A DNA stretch of 38,086 nucleotides. It comes from Chitinispirillaceae bacterium. GTDB lineage: Bacteria > Fibrobacterota > Chitinivibrionia > Chitinivibrionales > Chitinispirillaceae. The position numbers and the translations under genes were made by a program. The DNA lies in contig JAFGNB010000008.1 of assembly GCA_016927235.1 (NCBI GenBank), forward strand, positions 1 through 38,086. Direction: 5' to 3'. The notes beneath the pieces are model-generated. The model was not told the DNA's origin. It worked only from the letters and a program-made list of their open reading frames with translations, and searched no databases. Each line of letters starts with the position of its first letter. The first letter of the stretch is position 1. Shown here in pieces: positions 15,909 through 24,167 of this stretch.

Positions 15909-16034
15909 GCAGGAATGGAATAAACCATTGATTTATAATAAGGACGGAGGTTGTATTTTTATAATTCAGGCGCTGGATCGCAACCCACCCTTGGTGTGTT
16001 CTCCCGGCTCCCAAAATATGACCCTTTTTTTTCT

Positions 16035-16064
16035 TTGACACCCTCCTACGGCGCATTTTATCTT
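16035..16064 (+). promoter_or_regulatory. Sigma70-type promoter TTGACA-N18-TATCTT
   Basis: A perfect -35 box (16035-16040) and a good -10 box (16059-16064) are 18 bases apart. Initiation near 16071 would leave about 90 bases of leader before ATG 16163. Confidence 0.5.
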
Positions 16065-16162
16065 ACTTATTAATGTTCAGGCACTATAATTATATTTTAT
16101 TCGACATTTTATTCGACGGCGATTGAAGAAGGGATAGAGGGATCCGGGTAACGGGGAAGCGT

Positions 16163-16633
16163 ATGCGCGTAAAGAATCATTCTCAGGCGATGGTGGAGAG
16201 TGTGCGGAAGGTTTCGGCGCCGCATAAAGCGAATGGCGTTGTTGATGCGGTCCTTATCAACCCGCCCGATCTCTCGCTTTATCTGAAGTTGCAGAACCTG
16301 CTCAATTATTTTGTCGATTGCATGAACAATCTGACGTCGATGCCGGAAAATCAAACGGAGTGTGCTGCACACCTCACTCGTTGTATCGACTATCTCAATG
16401 AACTCGACATTGCCCGCCCTCCATTATTCAATGAGGACCTGGTAAAGATGCTGGAGGAATTTATTGAGGATGCACGAAAATTTCAAAACCTGCTTAAAGC
16501 ATTCAGCGAGACGGCGGCAACCAGAAGCGCCGACCAGTCGGCGGCGGTTCTTTTAACCGCCAAAGCGTCACACCTTCAGTGGCTCTCCGTCTGTATCCTG
16601 GAGGATTTGAAAAAAGTTCGTTCCCGGTCCTGA
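16163..16633 (+). CDS. Small alpha-helical cytoplasmic protein, unknown
   Basis: The 156-residue product has no signal peptide or membrane helix. Predicted long helices (LYLKLQNLLNYFVDCMNNL, ECAAHLTRCIDYLNELDI, LVKMLEEFIEDARKFQNLLK) suggest a helical bundle. No family is recognised; flagellar-chaperone-like (FliT/FlgN) or histidine-phosphotransfer-like bundles look similar, but the defining residues are absent. It has its own sigma70-type promoter and is followed after 72 bases by rlmH on the same strand. GGGGAAG ahead of ATG 16163 could serve as the ribosome site. It may be co-transcribed with rlmH-recG. Confidence 0.6.
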   Translation: MRVKNHSQAMVESVRKVSAPHKANGVVDAVLINPPDLSLYLKLQNLLNYFVDCMNNLTSMPENQTECAAHLTRCIDYLNELDIARPPLFNEDLVKMLEEFIEDARKFQNLLKAFSETAATRSADQSAAVLLTAKASHLQWLSVCILEDLKKVRSRS

Positions 16634-16705
16634 TCGTCGGGAGCTCACACCGTTTGCTGCCGTTATGAGCGCCGGCCCATTAACAACGCGCATTTCGCTT
16701 TCCAC

Positions 16706-17155
16706 ATGGTAATGACGATTCCCGATATCACGCTTCTCTGTATCGGTGCCATGAAGGATCCTCATTGCGCGGCACTCGTAGAAATGTATCTTAAACGGTT
16801 GCGGCATGAGGCGCGAGTAGAGATAAGGGAGATCAGATGCGGCAATCCGCAGAGCGAAGGTGAGCGGATGGCCGGACTGCTCGACAGGATCGACGGGCGT
16901 TCGTTTGCCTTAAGCGAGGAGGGGCGTGTCCTTACTTCCCGCCGGTTCGCCTCCCTTCTTGAAACCATCAACCGGAAAATCATCTTTATTGTTGGAGGTC
17001 CCGACGGGCTGAGCGAACGCATAAAGAAGCGGGCGGATGAAGTGCTGTCGCTCTCCCCCCTGACCTTCACTCATGAGATCGCCCGTCTGCTGCTTATCGA
17101 ACAGCTTTACCGCGCCTGTTCGATCCTTCACCATCGCCGCTACCATAGAGGGTGA
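16706..17155 (+). CDS. rlmH: 23S rRNA pseudouridine-1915 N3-methyltransferase RlmH
   Basis: RlmH (old name YbeA) uses S-adenosylmethionine to methylate pseudouridine 1915 of 23S rRNA in the assembled 70S ribosome. At 149 residues it matches the usual 155 or so. Diagnostic segments of this SPOUT enzyme are present: IFIVGGPDGLSE (SAM-binding knot; compare LLIGGPEGLS in E. coli), then LSLSPLTFTHEIARLLLIEQ and the C-terminal LYRACSILHHRRYHRG (compare LYRAWSITTNHPYHRE). The tail with YHR is the family hallmark. M1 and M3 (ATG 16706 and 16712) are both possible starts. recG follows almost directly. Confidence 0.93.
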   Translation: MVMTIPDITLLCIGAMKDPHCAALVEMYLKRLRHEARVEIREIRCGNPQSEGERMAGLLDRIDGRSFALSEEGRVLTSRRFASLLETINRKIIFIVGGPDGLSERIKKRADEVLSLSPLTFTHEIARLLLIEQLYRACSILHHRRYHRG

Positions 17156-17192
17156 TGTCGTGCAGACCGCCCGGAGGCAAGGCAAAATCCTC

Positions 17193-19226
17193 ATGAGCAG
17201 GCGCAACGTGCCGGCAATGCTCGATTTTCTCTCACCGCTCTCGCTCCTTCCCGGCATGGGGCCGAAACGAATTGCCGCCCTGCAGGAAGCGGGAACGGAA
17301 ACGGTCGGCGAGCTGCTCTACCGTTTTCCTCTTCGCTACCTCGATCGATCGGTGGTGACCCCTCTCAAATCGGTCGGCGGCTTCCTCGACCGCAGCTGTA
17401 CGGTAAGCGGGATCGTCGCAACCGCACGGATTGAGCGGGGACGAAAATCCCGTTTGCGCGCCCTTCTGTCCGACGGAACCGGCTCGCTCGAGCTGCTTTG
17501 GTTCCGGGGTATTCCCTACTGCCGTAATTTCATTCGTAAAGGGATACGGATTATCGCGACCGGTAAGATTACCCGCTTTACCGCTTTTCAAATGGTACAT
17601 CCGGTCGTTGAAGTCGTCACGACGGACGCCGCTGCGGTACTGCCGGTCCTTCCCCTGTACGGATTGACCGGTGCAATGCGTGACGCCGGTATCGGGCAGC
17701 AATTCATGCGTAAAACCGTGCAATGGATTTTCAAGAACTGCAAGCATTATCCTCAGTCGCTTCCGCAACCGATTGAATCGCGCCACGCCTTCCCCCCGCT
17801 TGCGGCCTGCCTTCAGGAACTCCATTTCCCCACCGCCATCGCCGCGCTTGAACCGTTCCGCGAGCGGCTCCGTTTCGAGGAGCTCTACCGGCTGGCGCTG
17901 ACGCTTCATAGCAGCCGGAAAAACTTTCTCCTGCCGGGCAGGCCACTCCGTGCGGGTCCGCTCCGGCAGCAGTTGCTGCGGCAGCTTCCGTTCACCTTGA
18001 CCGACGATCAAAAGGACGCGATCGGTACGCTCCTCGACGATATCGCCGCTCCGAGGCGGATGCACCGGCTGCTTCAGGGCGATGTCGGATCAGGAAAGAC
18101 CGTCGTCGCTTTTTTTACCCTGCTTCCCGCGCTCAACGAAGGCCTTCAGGCGGTGTGGATGACCCCCACCGAAGTCCTCGCCCGGCAGACGTGGCGGAAC
18201 CTTGACGGATGGCTGCGCCCTCTCGGGTACTGCGCCGACCTGCTCACCTCGGCGACGGAGGGGGGCGGGCACCACACGGGGCTGCGGCGGCGCATCGCCT
18301 CGGGCGAGTCCCGCTGTATCGTGGGAACCCATGCCCTCCTGCAGTCGTCGGTATCGTTTCGCGCCGCGGGAATTTTTATTATCGACGAACAGCACCGGTT
18401 CGGTGCGCGGCAGCGTCTCATGCTCCACGAGAAAGACCGGCGCGCCGACGTCCTTCTGATGTCGGCGACCCCCATCCCCCAAACCCTCGCGCAGACGCTT
18501 TACGGCGACCTGGACATCGTCACCATCCGATCGCTTCCTCCCGGCCGTCAACCGGTCGCGACGCACCTGGTGCCCGGTGAAAAACGGGCCGACATGGAAA
18601 AATTCATCAAAAAGCGCATCGCCTCCGGAGCGCAGTGTTATTATATCGTTCCCCGCATCGAACGTGAGGAGAGCGAGGACGAGACGGAGCCGCCCCTTCA
18701 CGATCTCAAAACCACCTTCGCCGCGCTCACCCGCGGCGCATTCAACGACCTTCCCGCAGCCTTCATCCACGGGAAACTTGACAGCGAGGAAAAGGAGCGC
18801 ATTCTCGGCGATTTCGCATGCGGAAAAACGGTCCTTCTCGTGGCAACATCGGTCATCGAAGTGGGAATCGACGTATCAGCCGCATCAATAATCGTTATTG
18901 AGAACAGCGAACGGTTCGGCCTCGCGCAGTTGCACCAGCTGCGCGGGAGAGTCGGCCGGAGCCGAAAAAAAGCATACTGCTTTCTGCTTACTTCCGGTTC
19001 CGTTACTCCGGAAGCCGGTCAACGGTTGAAATCGTTTTGTAGTGAACACGACGGCTTTGCCGTCGCCGAACTCGATCTCAATACCCGTGGACCCGGTGAG
19101 GTAACCGGTTACCGGCAATCAGGATGGGACAATCTTCTGGTTGCCGATATTCTTCGTGACGCACAACTTTTTGCGGAGATCCGCAGTGAAATCGGGCACT
19201 ATTTATATGAGCATTCCGTGAGATAA
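17193..19226 (+). CDS. recG: ATP-dependent DNA helicase RecG
   Basis: RecG remodels stalled replication forks and branch-migrates Holliday junctions. The N-terminal part has LSLLPGMGPKRIAALQEAGT and an OB-fold wedge (about residues 60-160), which binds the branched DNA. The helicase core shows Walker A GDVGSGKT, motif Ia WMTPTEVLARQ, DEQH box IIDEQHRFGARQR, motif III LLMSATPIPQTLA, and motifs V-VI VATSVIEVGIDV and LHQLRGRVGRS. The RecG-specific TLYGDLDIVTIRSLPPGR and QLRGRVGR follow the family. Length (677 residues) is normal. The start is uncertain: ATG 17193 is used, but GTG 17160 just after the rlmH stop (with AGAGGG before it) or ATG 17217 are possible; 17073 would overlap rlmH and is unlikely. 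Confidence 0.96.
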   Translation: MSRRNVPAMLDFLSPLSLLPGMGPKRIAALQEAGTETVGELLYRFPLRYLDRSVVTPLKSVGGFLDRSCTVSGIVATARIERGRKSRLRALLSDGTGSLELLWFRGIPYCRNFIRKGIRIIATGKITRFTAFQMVHPVVEVVTTDAAAVLPVLPLYGLTGAMRDAGIGQQFMRKTVQWIFKNCKHYPQSLPQPIESRHAFPPLAACLQELHFPTAIAALEPFRERLRFEELYRLALTLHSSRKNFLLPGRPLRAGPLRQQLLRQLPFTLTDDQKDAIGTLLDDIAAPRRMHRLLQGDVGSGKTVVAFFTLLPALNEGLQAVWMTPTEVLARQTWRNLDGWLRPLGYCADLLTSATEGGGHHTGLRRRIASGESRCIVGTHALLQSSVSFRAAGIFIIDEQHRFGARQRLMLHEKDRRADVLLMSATPIPQTLAQTLYGDLDIVTIRSLPPGRQPVATHLVPGEKRADMEKFIKKRIASGAQCYYIVPRIEREESEDETEPPLHDLKTTFAALTRGAFNDLPAAFIHGKLDSEEKERILGDFACGKTVLLVATSVIEVGIDVSAASIIVIENSERFGLAQLHQLRGRVGRSRKKAYCFLLTSGSVTPEAGQRLKSFCSEHDGFAVAELDLNTRGPGEVTGYRQSGWDNLLVADILRDAQLFAEIRSEIGHYLYEHSVR

Positions 19227-19255
19227 ACAATTATATTTAAAATGATTTTATTTGA

Positions 19256-19287
19256 TTGATGTCAGTTACAATCATGTATATTATACA
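19256..19287 (+). promoter_or_regulatory. Possible sigma70 promoter overlapping palindrome TGTATA-T-TATACA
   Basis: TTGATG (19256-19261) and TATTAT (19279-19284) are 17 bases apart. The -10 box falls inside a perfect 13-base palindrome (19275-19287), an arrangement that could let a repressor block the promoter of the GT2 gene at 19349. Weak evidence. Confidence 0.3.
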
Positions 19288-19348
19288 ATCATTTTCATCT
19301 ACCCGAGCTACTTATCGGGATTATTAACCTCTGCAGGCTGAGAGGGGT

Positions 19349-20866
19349 ATGATCGCTCTAATCATCGTTGTCTCGCTCTATGTCCTCTGTTCTGTAATTC
19401 TTCTGGCATACGGGGTTCAATGCTATATTCTTACGTATCTTTTCCTGAGAAAACGGAAAGAGAAGGTCGCCTTTCAACGTGAACGGATGAAATATTTTTC
19501 ATCCCTCTCCGAAGAAACCACGTTCCCGAAAGTGGTGACCCAGCTTCCAATGTACAATGAAAAATCCGTTGCGTCAAGAGTTATTCATGCCGTTGCGGCA
19601 ATGGACTATCCGCGGTCACGTCATGAAATTCAGGTTCTCGATGACAGTACCGACGAAACCGTGGGTTATGTCGACAGCACGGTCGAAGCGCTCAAAAAAC
19701 AGGGCGTCAGGATTTCGGTGATCAGGCGATCCGATCGTACGGGTTTTAAAGCGGGAGCCCTGCAGAACGGTCTCAAGTACACTGATGCGGAATTTATCGC
19801 CATTTTCGATGCCGATTTCGTTCCCCCTCCCGATTTCCTTAAAAAATCGATCGCTTTTTTCATCGATCGCCCGAAAGTCGGTCTCGTGCAGGGGCGCTGG
19901 ACCCATCTTAATCGAAAAGCATCACTGATTACCCGCGGTCAGGCTATGGGCATCGACGGTCATTTCATGATTGAACAGGCTGCGCGAAGCTGGAACGGCC
20001 TTTTTATGAATTTCAATGGGACGGCGGGGGTTTTTCGCCGAGAGGCGATCGAGACCTCAGGCGGATGGCAGCATGATACCCTGACCGAAGACATGGACCT
20101 CTCATACCGCATGCAGCTGGCCGACTGGGAAACCGAATATGTACCCGAGCTGCAGGTTCCTGCCGAAATTCCGGAAGATATCAATGCTTTTAAAAATCAG
20201 CAGTTCAGATGGGCCAAAGGCTCCATTCAGACGGCGCTTAAAATAATTCCTATTCTCATGAAAAAGAGACTGCCTGCTTTTAAAAAGGCGCAGGCGGTCC
20301 TTCACCTTACTCATTACATGGTTCATCCGCTCATGCTTATGCTTGCACTCCTCACGATGCCGGTTCTTTATTATGTAAAAGTATTCCTTCCGCCGGTATG
20401 GTTTGCCCTGGTGGTGTTCTGCATGATTCTTGCAACCAGCGGGCCATCCACCATGTACATGATTTCCCAATATTATATCGGCAACAGGATTATAAAACAA
20501 ATGATGCTTCTGCCCGCTATGATGCTGATCGGAACCGGTTTGGCAGTCAATAACGGGAAAGCGGTTCTTGAAGCGCTGCTCAAACTGAAATCACCCTTCA
20601 ACCGGACGCCGAAAAAGGGTGAACTTAAGGGCAAAGTCAGTTATCGTCCGATCAAAGACATCACCTGCCTCGTCGAGTTGCTCGTCGGCATTTACTGTAT
20701 GACCAGCTTCCGGATGTTTCTTGGATTCACCAATTTTCTGGTAAGCCCGTTTCTAATGCTGTACGCCTCGGGATTCCTTTTTGTCGGTATCATTTCAATC
20801 ATCCATTTCCGGCGGCCGGAGCTTATTGATATCAAAGTAAAGCTACCAATGGCTGAAAAGAGTTGA
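19349..20866 (+). CDS. Cellulose-synthase-like (CslA-type) membrane GT2 glycosyltransferase
   Basis: The 505-residue processive-type family 2 enzyme starts with a membrane helix (ALIIVVSLYVLCSVILLAYG). It has the cytoplasmic GT-A domain with LDDSTDE (about residue 97), DAD (about 153), TED (about 245) and QQFRW (about 284), that is the D, D, D, Q-x-x-R-W signature of beta-glycan synthases. Four or five more membrane helices follow. It resembles CslA-type proteins (beta-mannan or glucan synthesis in plants; homologues in many bacteria) more than BcsA, and no PilZ domain is seen. The likely product is an exported beta-linked polysaccharide or glycolipid; the sugar cannot be read. GAGAGGGG precedes ATG 19349. 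It stands alone. Confidence 0.88.
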   Translation: MIALIIVVSLYVLCSVILLAYGVQCYILTYLFLRKRKEKVAFQRERMKYFSSLSEETTFPKVVTQLPMYNEKSVASRVIHAVAAMDYPRSRHEIQVLDDSTDETVGYVDSTVEALKKQGVRISVIRRSDRTGFKAGALQNGLKYTDAEFIAIFDADFVPPPDFLKKSIAFFIDRPKVGLVQGRWTHLNRKASLITRGQAMGIDGHFMIEQAARSWNGLFMNFNGTAGVFRREAIETSGGWQHDTLTEDMDLSYRMQLADWETEYVPELQVPAEIPEDINAFKNQQFRWAKGSIQTALKIIPILMKKRLPAFKKAQAVLHLTHYMVHPLMLMLALLTMPVLYYVKVFLPPVWFALVVFCMILATSGPSTMYMISQYYIGNRIIKQMMLLPAMMLIGTGLAVNNGKAVLEALLKLKSPFNRTPKKGELKGKVSYRPIKDITCLVELLVGIYCMTSFRMFLGFTNFLVSPFLMLYASGFLFVGIISIIHFRRPELIDIKVKLPMAEKS

Positions 20867-21012
20867 AGCCCGGTTTTTCCTATCCGCGAGGATGCTATTT
20901 TTATCAACAAATTCAATGATTGATTGTTTCAAATTCAAACGTCCATGCGCTTCATAATGCAATAGCGGCGCGACTCTGCAGTTCAATTTCAAATCAAACC
21001 TCACTTATTTCC

Positions 21013-21028
21013 TGGCACGATTTTCGCA
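21013..21028 (+). promoter_or_regulatory. Sigma54 (-24/-12) promoter candidate before dnaK
   Basis: TGGCACGATTTTCGCA has GG at 21014-21015 and GC at 21026-21027 exactly ten bases apart; only one defined position (TCGC for TTGC) departs from consensus. Initiation near 21039 would leave about 36 bases with AAAGGAG before ATG 21075. No CIRCE element was found. A direct repeat TTTCAAAT(T)CAAAC at 20927-20940 and 20987-20999 lies upstream, where an activator could bind. Confidence 0.5.
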
Positions 21029-21074
21029 TTATTTTAAAGAATTTCGAATACTAATCATTTTTAAAGGAGTCATC

Positions 21075-23036
21075 ATGGGCAAAATAATAGGAATAGATTT
21101 AGGTACCACCAACTCCTGCGTTGCAGTTATGGAAGGCGGTAAACCGGTCGTAATCGCCAATTCCGAAGGCGGACGTACCACTCCGTCAATTGTCGGATTT
21201 TCAAAATCGGGAGATCGGCTGGTGGGGGCGATCGCAAAACGTCAAGCGATCACCAACCCTGAAAATACGATTTATTCCATTAAACGGTTTATGGGTCGTC
21301 GGCACAAAGAGGTCGAATCCGAAGAGAAGCGTGTTCCCTACAATGTCGTCGGCGCTCCAGAAGAACCGGTTAAAGTCCGCATTGATAATAAGGATTACAC
21401 CCCTCCTGAAATATCAGCAATCATCCTTCAATACATGAGAAAAGCCGCAGAAGATTACTTGGGCGAAACGGTCACGGAAGCGGTGATCACCGTACCGGCC
21501 TATTTTAACGATGCACAACGCCAGGCGACAAAAGACGCGGGGCGGATTGCCGGTCTGGATGTCAAACGAATCATTAACGAACCGACCGCCGCATCCCTCG
21601 CCTACGGGCTCGACAAAAAGAAAAACGAAAAAATCGCCGTGTACGATCTCGGAGGGGGGACGTTCGACATATCTATTCTTGAAATCGGAGAAGGCGTTTT
21701 CGAGGTGAAATCCACCAACGGCGACACTCACCTCGGGGGTGACGATTTCGACCGAGTTCTTATCGATTACATTGCCGACGATTTCAAGGTAAACAACAGC
21801 ATCGATCTGCGGAATGATCGAATGGCGTTGCAAAGGCTCAAAGAGGCTGCTGAAAAGGCGAAAATCGAACTCTCATCGGCGATGCAGGCTAATATCAATC
21901 TTCCTTTCATTACTGCCGATGCAAGCGGACCGCGGCATCTAGATATGAGCATTTCCCGGGCGAAATTCGAGCAACTTGTTTCAGATCTTGTCGATCGTAC
22001 GGTTGAGCCATGCCGCAAGGCACTCAACGATGCGCATCTTTCGGCCCGTGAAATCGATGAAGTCATTCTGGTAGGAGGCGCTACGCGCATGCCTGCGGTA
22101 CAGAAAAAAGTAGAAGAAATTTTCGGTAAGGTGCCCAATAAGAGCGTCAACCCCGATGAAGTGGTTGCAGTGGGTGCCGCGATCCAGGGCGCAATTTTAG
22201 GTGGGGATCAGAGCGTGAAGGATGTGCTCCTTCTCGATGTAACCCCGCTTTCGCTCGGTATCGAGACGCTCGGCGGCGTGATGACCAAACTGATCGAACG
22301 CAACACGACGATCCCGACCAAAAAGAGCCAGATTTTCTCAACCGCCTCCGACAACCAGACTGCGGTTACCATCATGGTATATCAGGGTGAACGGGAGATG
22401 GCGGCCCACAACCGGCTTCTCGGTAAATTTGACCTGATCGGTATCCCCGCAGCACCGCGCGGAGTCCCTCAGATCGAAGTGACTTTCGATATTGATGCAA
22501 ACGGCATTCTCAATGTCAGCGCTAAAGATATGGGCACCGGCAAGCAGCAGCAGATCCGTATCGAATCTTCAAGCGGGCTCTCCGAAAGCGAAATACAGAA
22601 GATGATAAAAGACGCTGAAATGAATGCCGCAAAAGACAAAGCCGACCGGGAACGGATCGATGTTAAAAACCAGGCGGATCAGGCGATTTTCCAAACCGAA
22701 AAAACCCTTCAAGAGCTTGAGGGGAAGATTTCCGAAAGCGACAAATCGGCAATCGAACAGGCCGTAAGCGATCTTAAAGAGAAAGCCAAGGGAGATAATA
22801 TCGAAGCGATCAAGGCGAGTATGGATACGCTCATGAAAGCGTCGCATACCATGGCCGAAGCGATGTATAAAAACGCGGGCGCACAGGCGGGTCAGCAAGG
22901 CGGTCAGGGCGGCGGCAATCCGTTTGCCGGAGAAGGCGGCGCAGGCCCGGGTCCGGGACCCCAACCGCAGCAGGAACCGCCGAAAGAGAAGGGAAAGGAC
23001 GGCGCGGTGGACGCCGATTTCGAAGTGGTAAACTAA
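21075..23036 (+). CDS. dnaK: Molecular chaperone DnaK (Hsp70)
   Basis: DnaK binds exposed hydrophobic peptides and refolds proteins with DnaJ and GrpE in the cytoplasm. The 653-residue product has the ATPase domain opening [20 protein letters not shown], phosphate loops [20 protein letters not shown] and [15 protein letters not shown], and the interdomain linker [16 protein letters not shown]. The substrate-binding domain includes [12 protein letters not shown] helical lid is followed by a long Gly/Pro/Gln-rich tail ending DADFEVVN, the usual DnaK terminus. AAAGGAG precedes the ATG. No grpE or dnaJ is adjacent, which is a little unusual. The promoter looks like a sigma54 type and an intrinsic terminator follows, so it is probably a single-gene unit. 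Confidence 0.99.
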   Translation: MGKIIGIDLGTTNSCVAVMEGGKPVVIANSEGGRTTPSIVGFSKSGDRLVGAIAKRQAITNPENTIYSIKRFMGRRHKEVESEEKRVPYNVVGAPEEPVKVRIDNKDYTPPEISAIILQYMRKAAEDYLGETVTEAVITVPAYFNDAQRQATKDAGRIAGLDVKRIINEPTAASLAYGLDKKKNEKIAVYDLGGGTFDISILEIGEGVFEVKSTNGDTHLGGDDFDRVLIDYIADDFKVNNSIDLRNDRMALQRLKEAAEKAKIELSSAMQANINLPFITADASGPRHLDMSISRAKFEQLVSDLVDRTVEPCRKALNDAHLSAREIDEVILVGGATRMPAVQKKVEEIFGKVPNKSVNPDEVVAVGAAIQGAILGGDQSVKDVLLLDVTPLSLGIETLGGVMTKLIERNTTIPTKKSQIFSTASDNQTAVTIMVYQGEREMAAHNRLLGKFDLIGIPAAPRGVPQIEVTFDIDANGILNVSAKDMGTGKQQQIRIESSSGLSESEIQKMIKDAEMNAAKDKADRERIDVKNQADQAIFQTEKTLQELEGKISESDKSAIEQAVSDLKEKAKGDNIEAIKASMDTLMKASHTMAEAMYKNAGAQAGQQGGQGGGNPFAGEGGAGPGPGPQPQQEPPKEKGKDGAVDADFEVVN

Positions 23037-23060
23037 CTGCCAGGCAGTTTTCCGGTAAAG

Positions 23061-23085
23061 AGGGCGCGTGAGGACGCCCTTTTTT
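23061..23085 (+). terminator. Intrinsic terminator after dnaK
   Basis: AGGGCG (23061-23066) pairs with CGCCCT (23075-23080) around an eight-base loop and is followed at once by a T-run (TTTTTT). It lies 25 bases after the dnaK stop codon. This is the clearest terminator in the window. Confidence 0.85.
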
Positions 23086-23197
23086 AGTATTTACCGTAAT
23101 TCCAATCAAATTGATGCCTTTAAGCGGGTGTTTGAAATAACGCGAAAAATAAATCGCGCAAACCGATTCCTTTTTCAGAGAAAGCATCGTTTTTTCT

Positions 23198-23226
23198 TTG
23201 CCTTTCGGGCAGGAGCTACGTATTTT
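23198..23226 (+). promoter_or_regulatory. Possible sigma70 promoter TTGCCT-N17-TATTTT for nagB
   Basis: The two boxes are 17 bases apart and end about 41 bases before ATG 23268. A small GCCTTTCGGGC hairpin sits in the spacer. Moderate match only. Confidence 0.35.
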
Positions 23227-23267
23227 ATCACGAATTATTTTTTAAATTCACCATTGAAGGAGGATCT

Positions 23268-24059
23268 ATGGAGATTACTATCGCCCGCTCGTATGAAGAG
23301 ATGAGCGCCATTTCCGCCGGCATCATCGCAAGAGAGATCAAACGAAAACATGACCTCGTACTGGGGCTGGCGACCGGAGATACGCCCGTCGGTACCTACA
23401 AAGAACTTGTCAAAATCTTTAAAGAAGAGGGACTCGATTTTTCGAAGGTGACGACATTCAATCTCGATGAATATGTTGGTCTGCCGCCGCTCCATAAAAA
23501 CAGCTACAACTATTTCATGTGGGAAAATCTTTTTAAACATATCAATATCACCCCCTCCAAGGTATTCGTACCGCAGGGAAATACCGAAGACCCCGAAGAG
23601 TTCTGCGCCTGGTATGAAGCGCAGATAAAAAAGGCGGGCGGCATCGATCTGCAGATTCTCGGCATCGGCGGCGACGGTCATATCGCCTTCAACGAACCCG
23701 GTTCATCGTTTGCGAGCCCCACCCGCGTCAAGGCGCTCTTTGAGCAGACTATCGTCGATAATTCCCGCTTTTTTGACAAGAAGGAAGATGTCCCCCGTTT
23801 CGCCATTACGATGGGCGTGGGGACCATTCTCGAGGCGAAGAAAATACTTATGATCGTCAACGGGAAGAGGAAGGCCGACGTTGTCGCCCAGTTCATCGAA
23901 GGACCCGTAACGAGTCAGATCACCGCTTCGGCGCTGCAGCTCCACCGGCACGTTAACGTCGTACTGGACGCGGAAGCCGCATCCAGACTCAAACGGACCG
24001 AATACTACAATTGGGTACGCGACAACAAGCATTTGGTTCAGAAGGAGGTCGGTCGCTGA
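23268..24059 (+). CDS. nagB: Glucosamine-6-phosphate deaminase NagB
   Basis: NagB converts glucosamine-6-phosphate to fructose-6-phosphate and ammonia, the step that feeds amino sugars (for example from chitin or peptidoglycan) into glycolysis. The 263-residue product matches the E. coli length (266). Family segments are visible: LGLATGDTPVGTYKELV (phosphate binding), TTFNLDEYVGL (catalytic Asp region) and LGIGGDGHIAFNEPGSSF (catalytic His). ITMGVGTILEAKKILMIVNG follows. AAGGAGG precedes ATG 23268. No nagA or transporter is adjacent; the next gene is DUF4954, a left-handed beta-helix protein. The two could be co-transcribed, although a long inverted repeat lies between them. Confidence 0.97.
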   Translation: MEITIARSYEEMSAISAGIIAREIKRKHDLVLGLATGDTPVGTYKELVKIFKEEGLDFSKVTTFNLDEYVGLPPLHKNSYNYFMWENLFKHINITPSKVFVPQGNTEDPEEFCAWYEAQIKKAGGIDLQILGIGGDGHIAFNEPGSSFASPTRVKALFEQTIVDNSRFFDKKEDVPRFAITMGVGTILEAKKILMIVNGKRKADVVAQFIEGPVTSQITASALQLHRHVNVVLDAEAASRLKRTEYYNWVRDNKHLVQKEVGR

Positions 24060-24064
24060 CCGAT

Positions 24065-24119
24065 CAACACCGGTCGTGGTCGAACCGGCCGAACCTTTTC
24101 TTGGAGGCGACCGGTGTTG
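24065..24119 (+). other. Long-stem inverted repeat between nagB and the DUF4954 gene
   Basis: CAACACCGGTCG (24065-24076) and CGACCGGTGTTG (24108-24119) are perfect 12-base reverse complements. The 31-base loop can fold further (GGTCG/CGGCC region). A T-rich stretch (CATTCTCTTTTCTATTG) follows but is no clean T-run, so it may be a partial terminator or an mRNA stabiliser below nagB. Confidence 0.55.
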
Positions 24120-24167
24120 CATTCTCTTTTCTATTGTTTATTGTCGCACTCCCTAAGGGAGGCTTCT

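Larger units (their letters stand above)
15770..16162. other. Divergent intergenic region between kinase and 16163 gene
   Basis: There is no gene in these 393 bases. It holds a degenerate TCAGGAG-type repeat (15878-15908) and a good sigma70-type promoter (16035-16064) facing the 16163 gene. Promoters for the minus-strand kinase must lie near 15780-15860, but no strong match was seen. Confidence 0.5.

Noticed and set aside
20867-21074. A CIRCE heat-shock operator before dnaK
   Set aside because: I looked for TTAGCACTC-N9-GAGTGCTAA and found no match on either strand.
24114-24167. Earlier start for the DUF4954 gene
   Set aside because: It is a TTG inside the inverted repeat with no ribosome site; AGGGAGG supports 24168.
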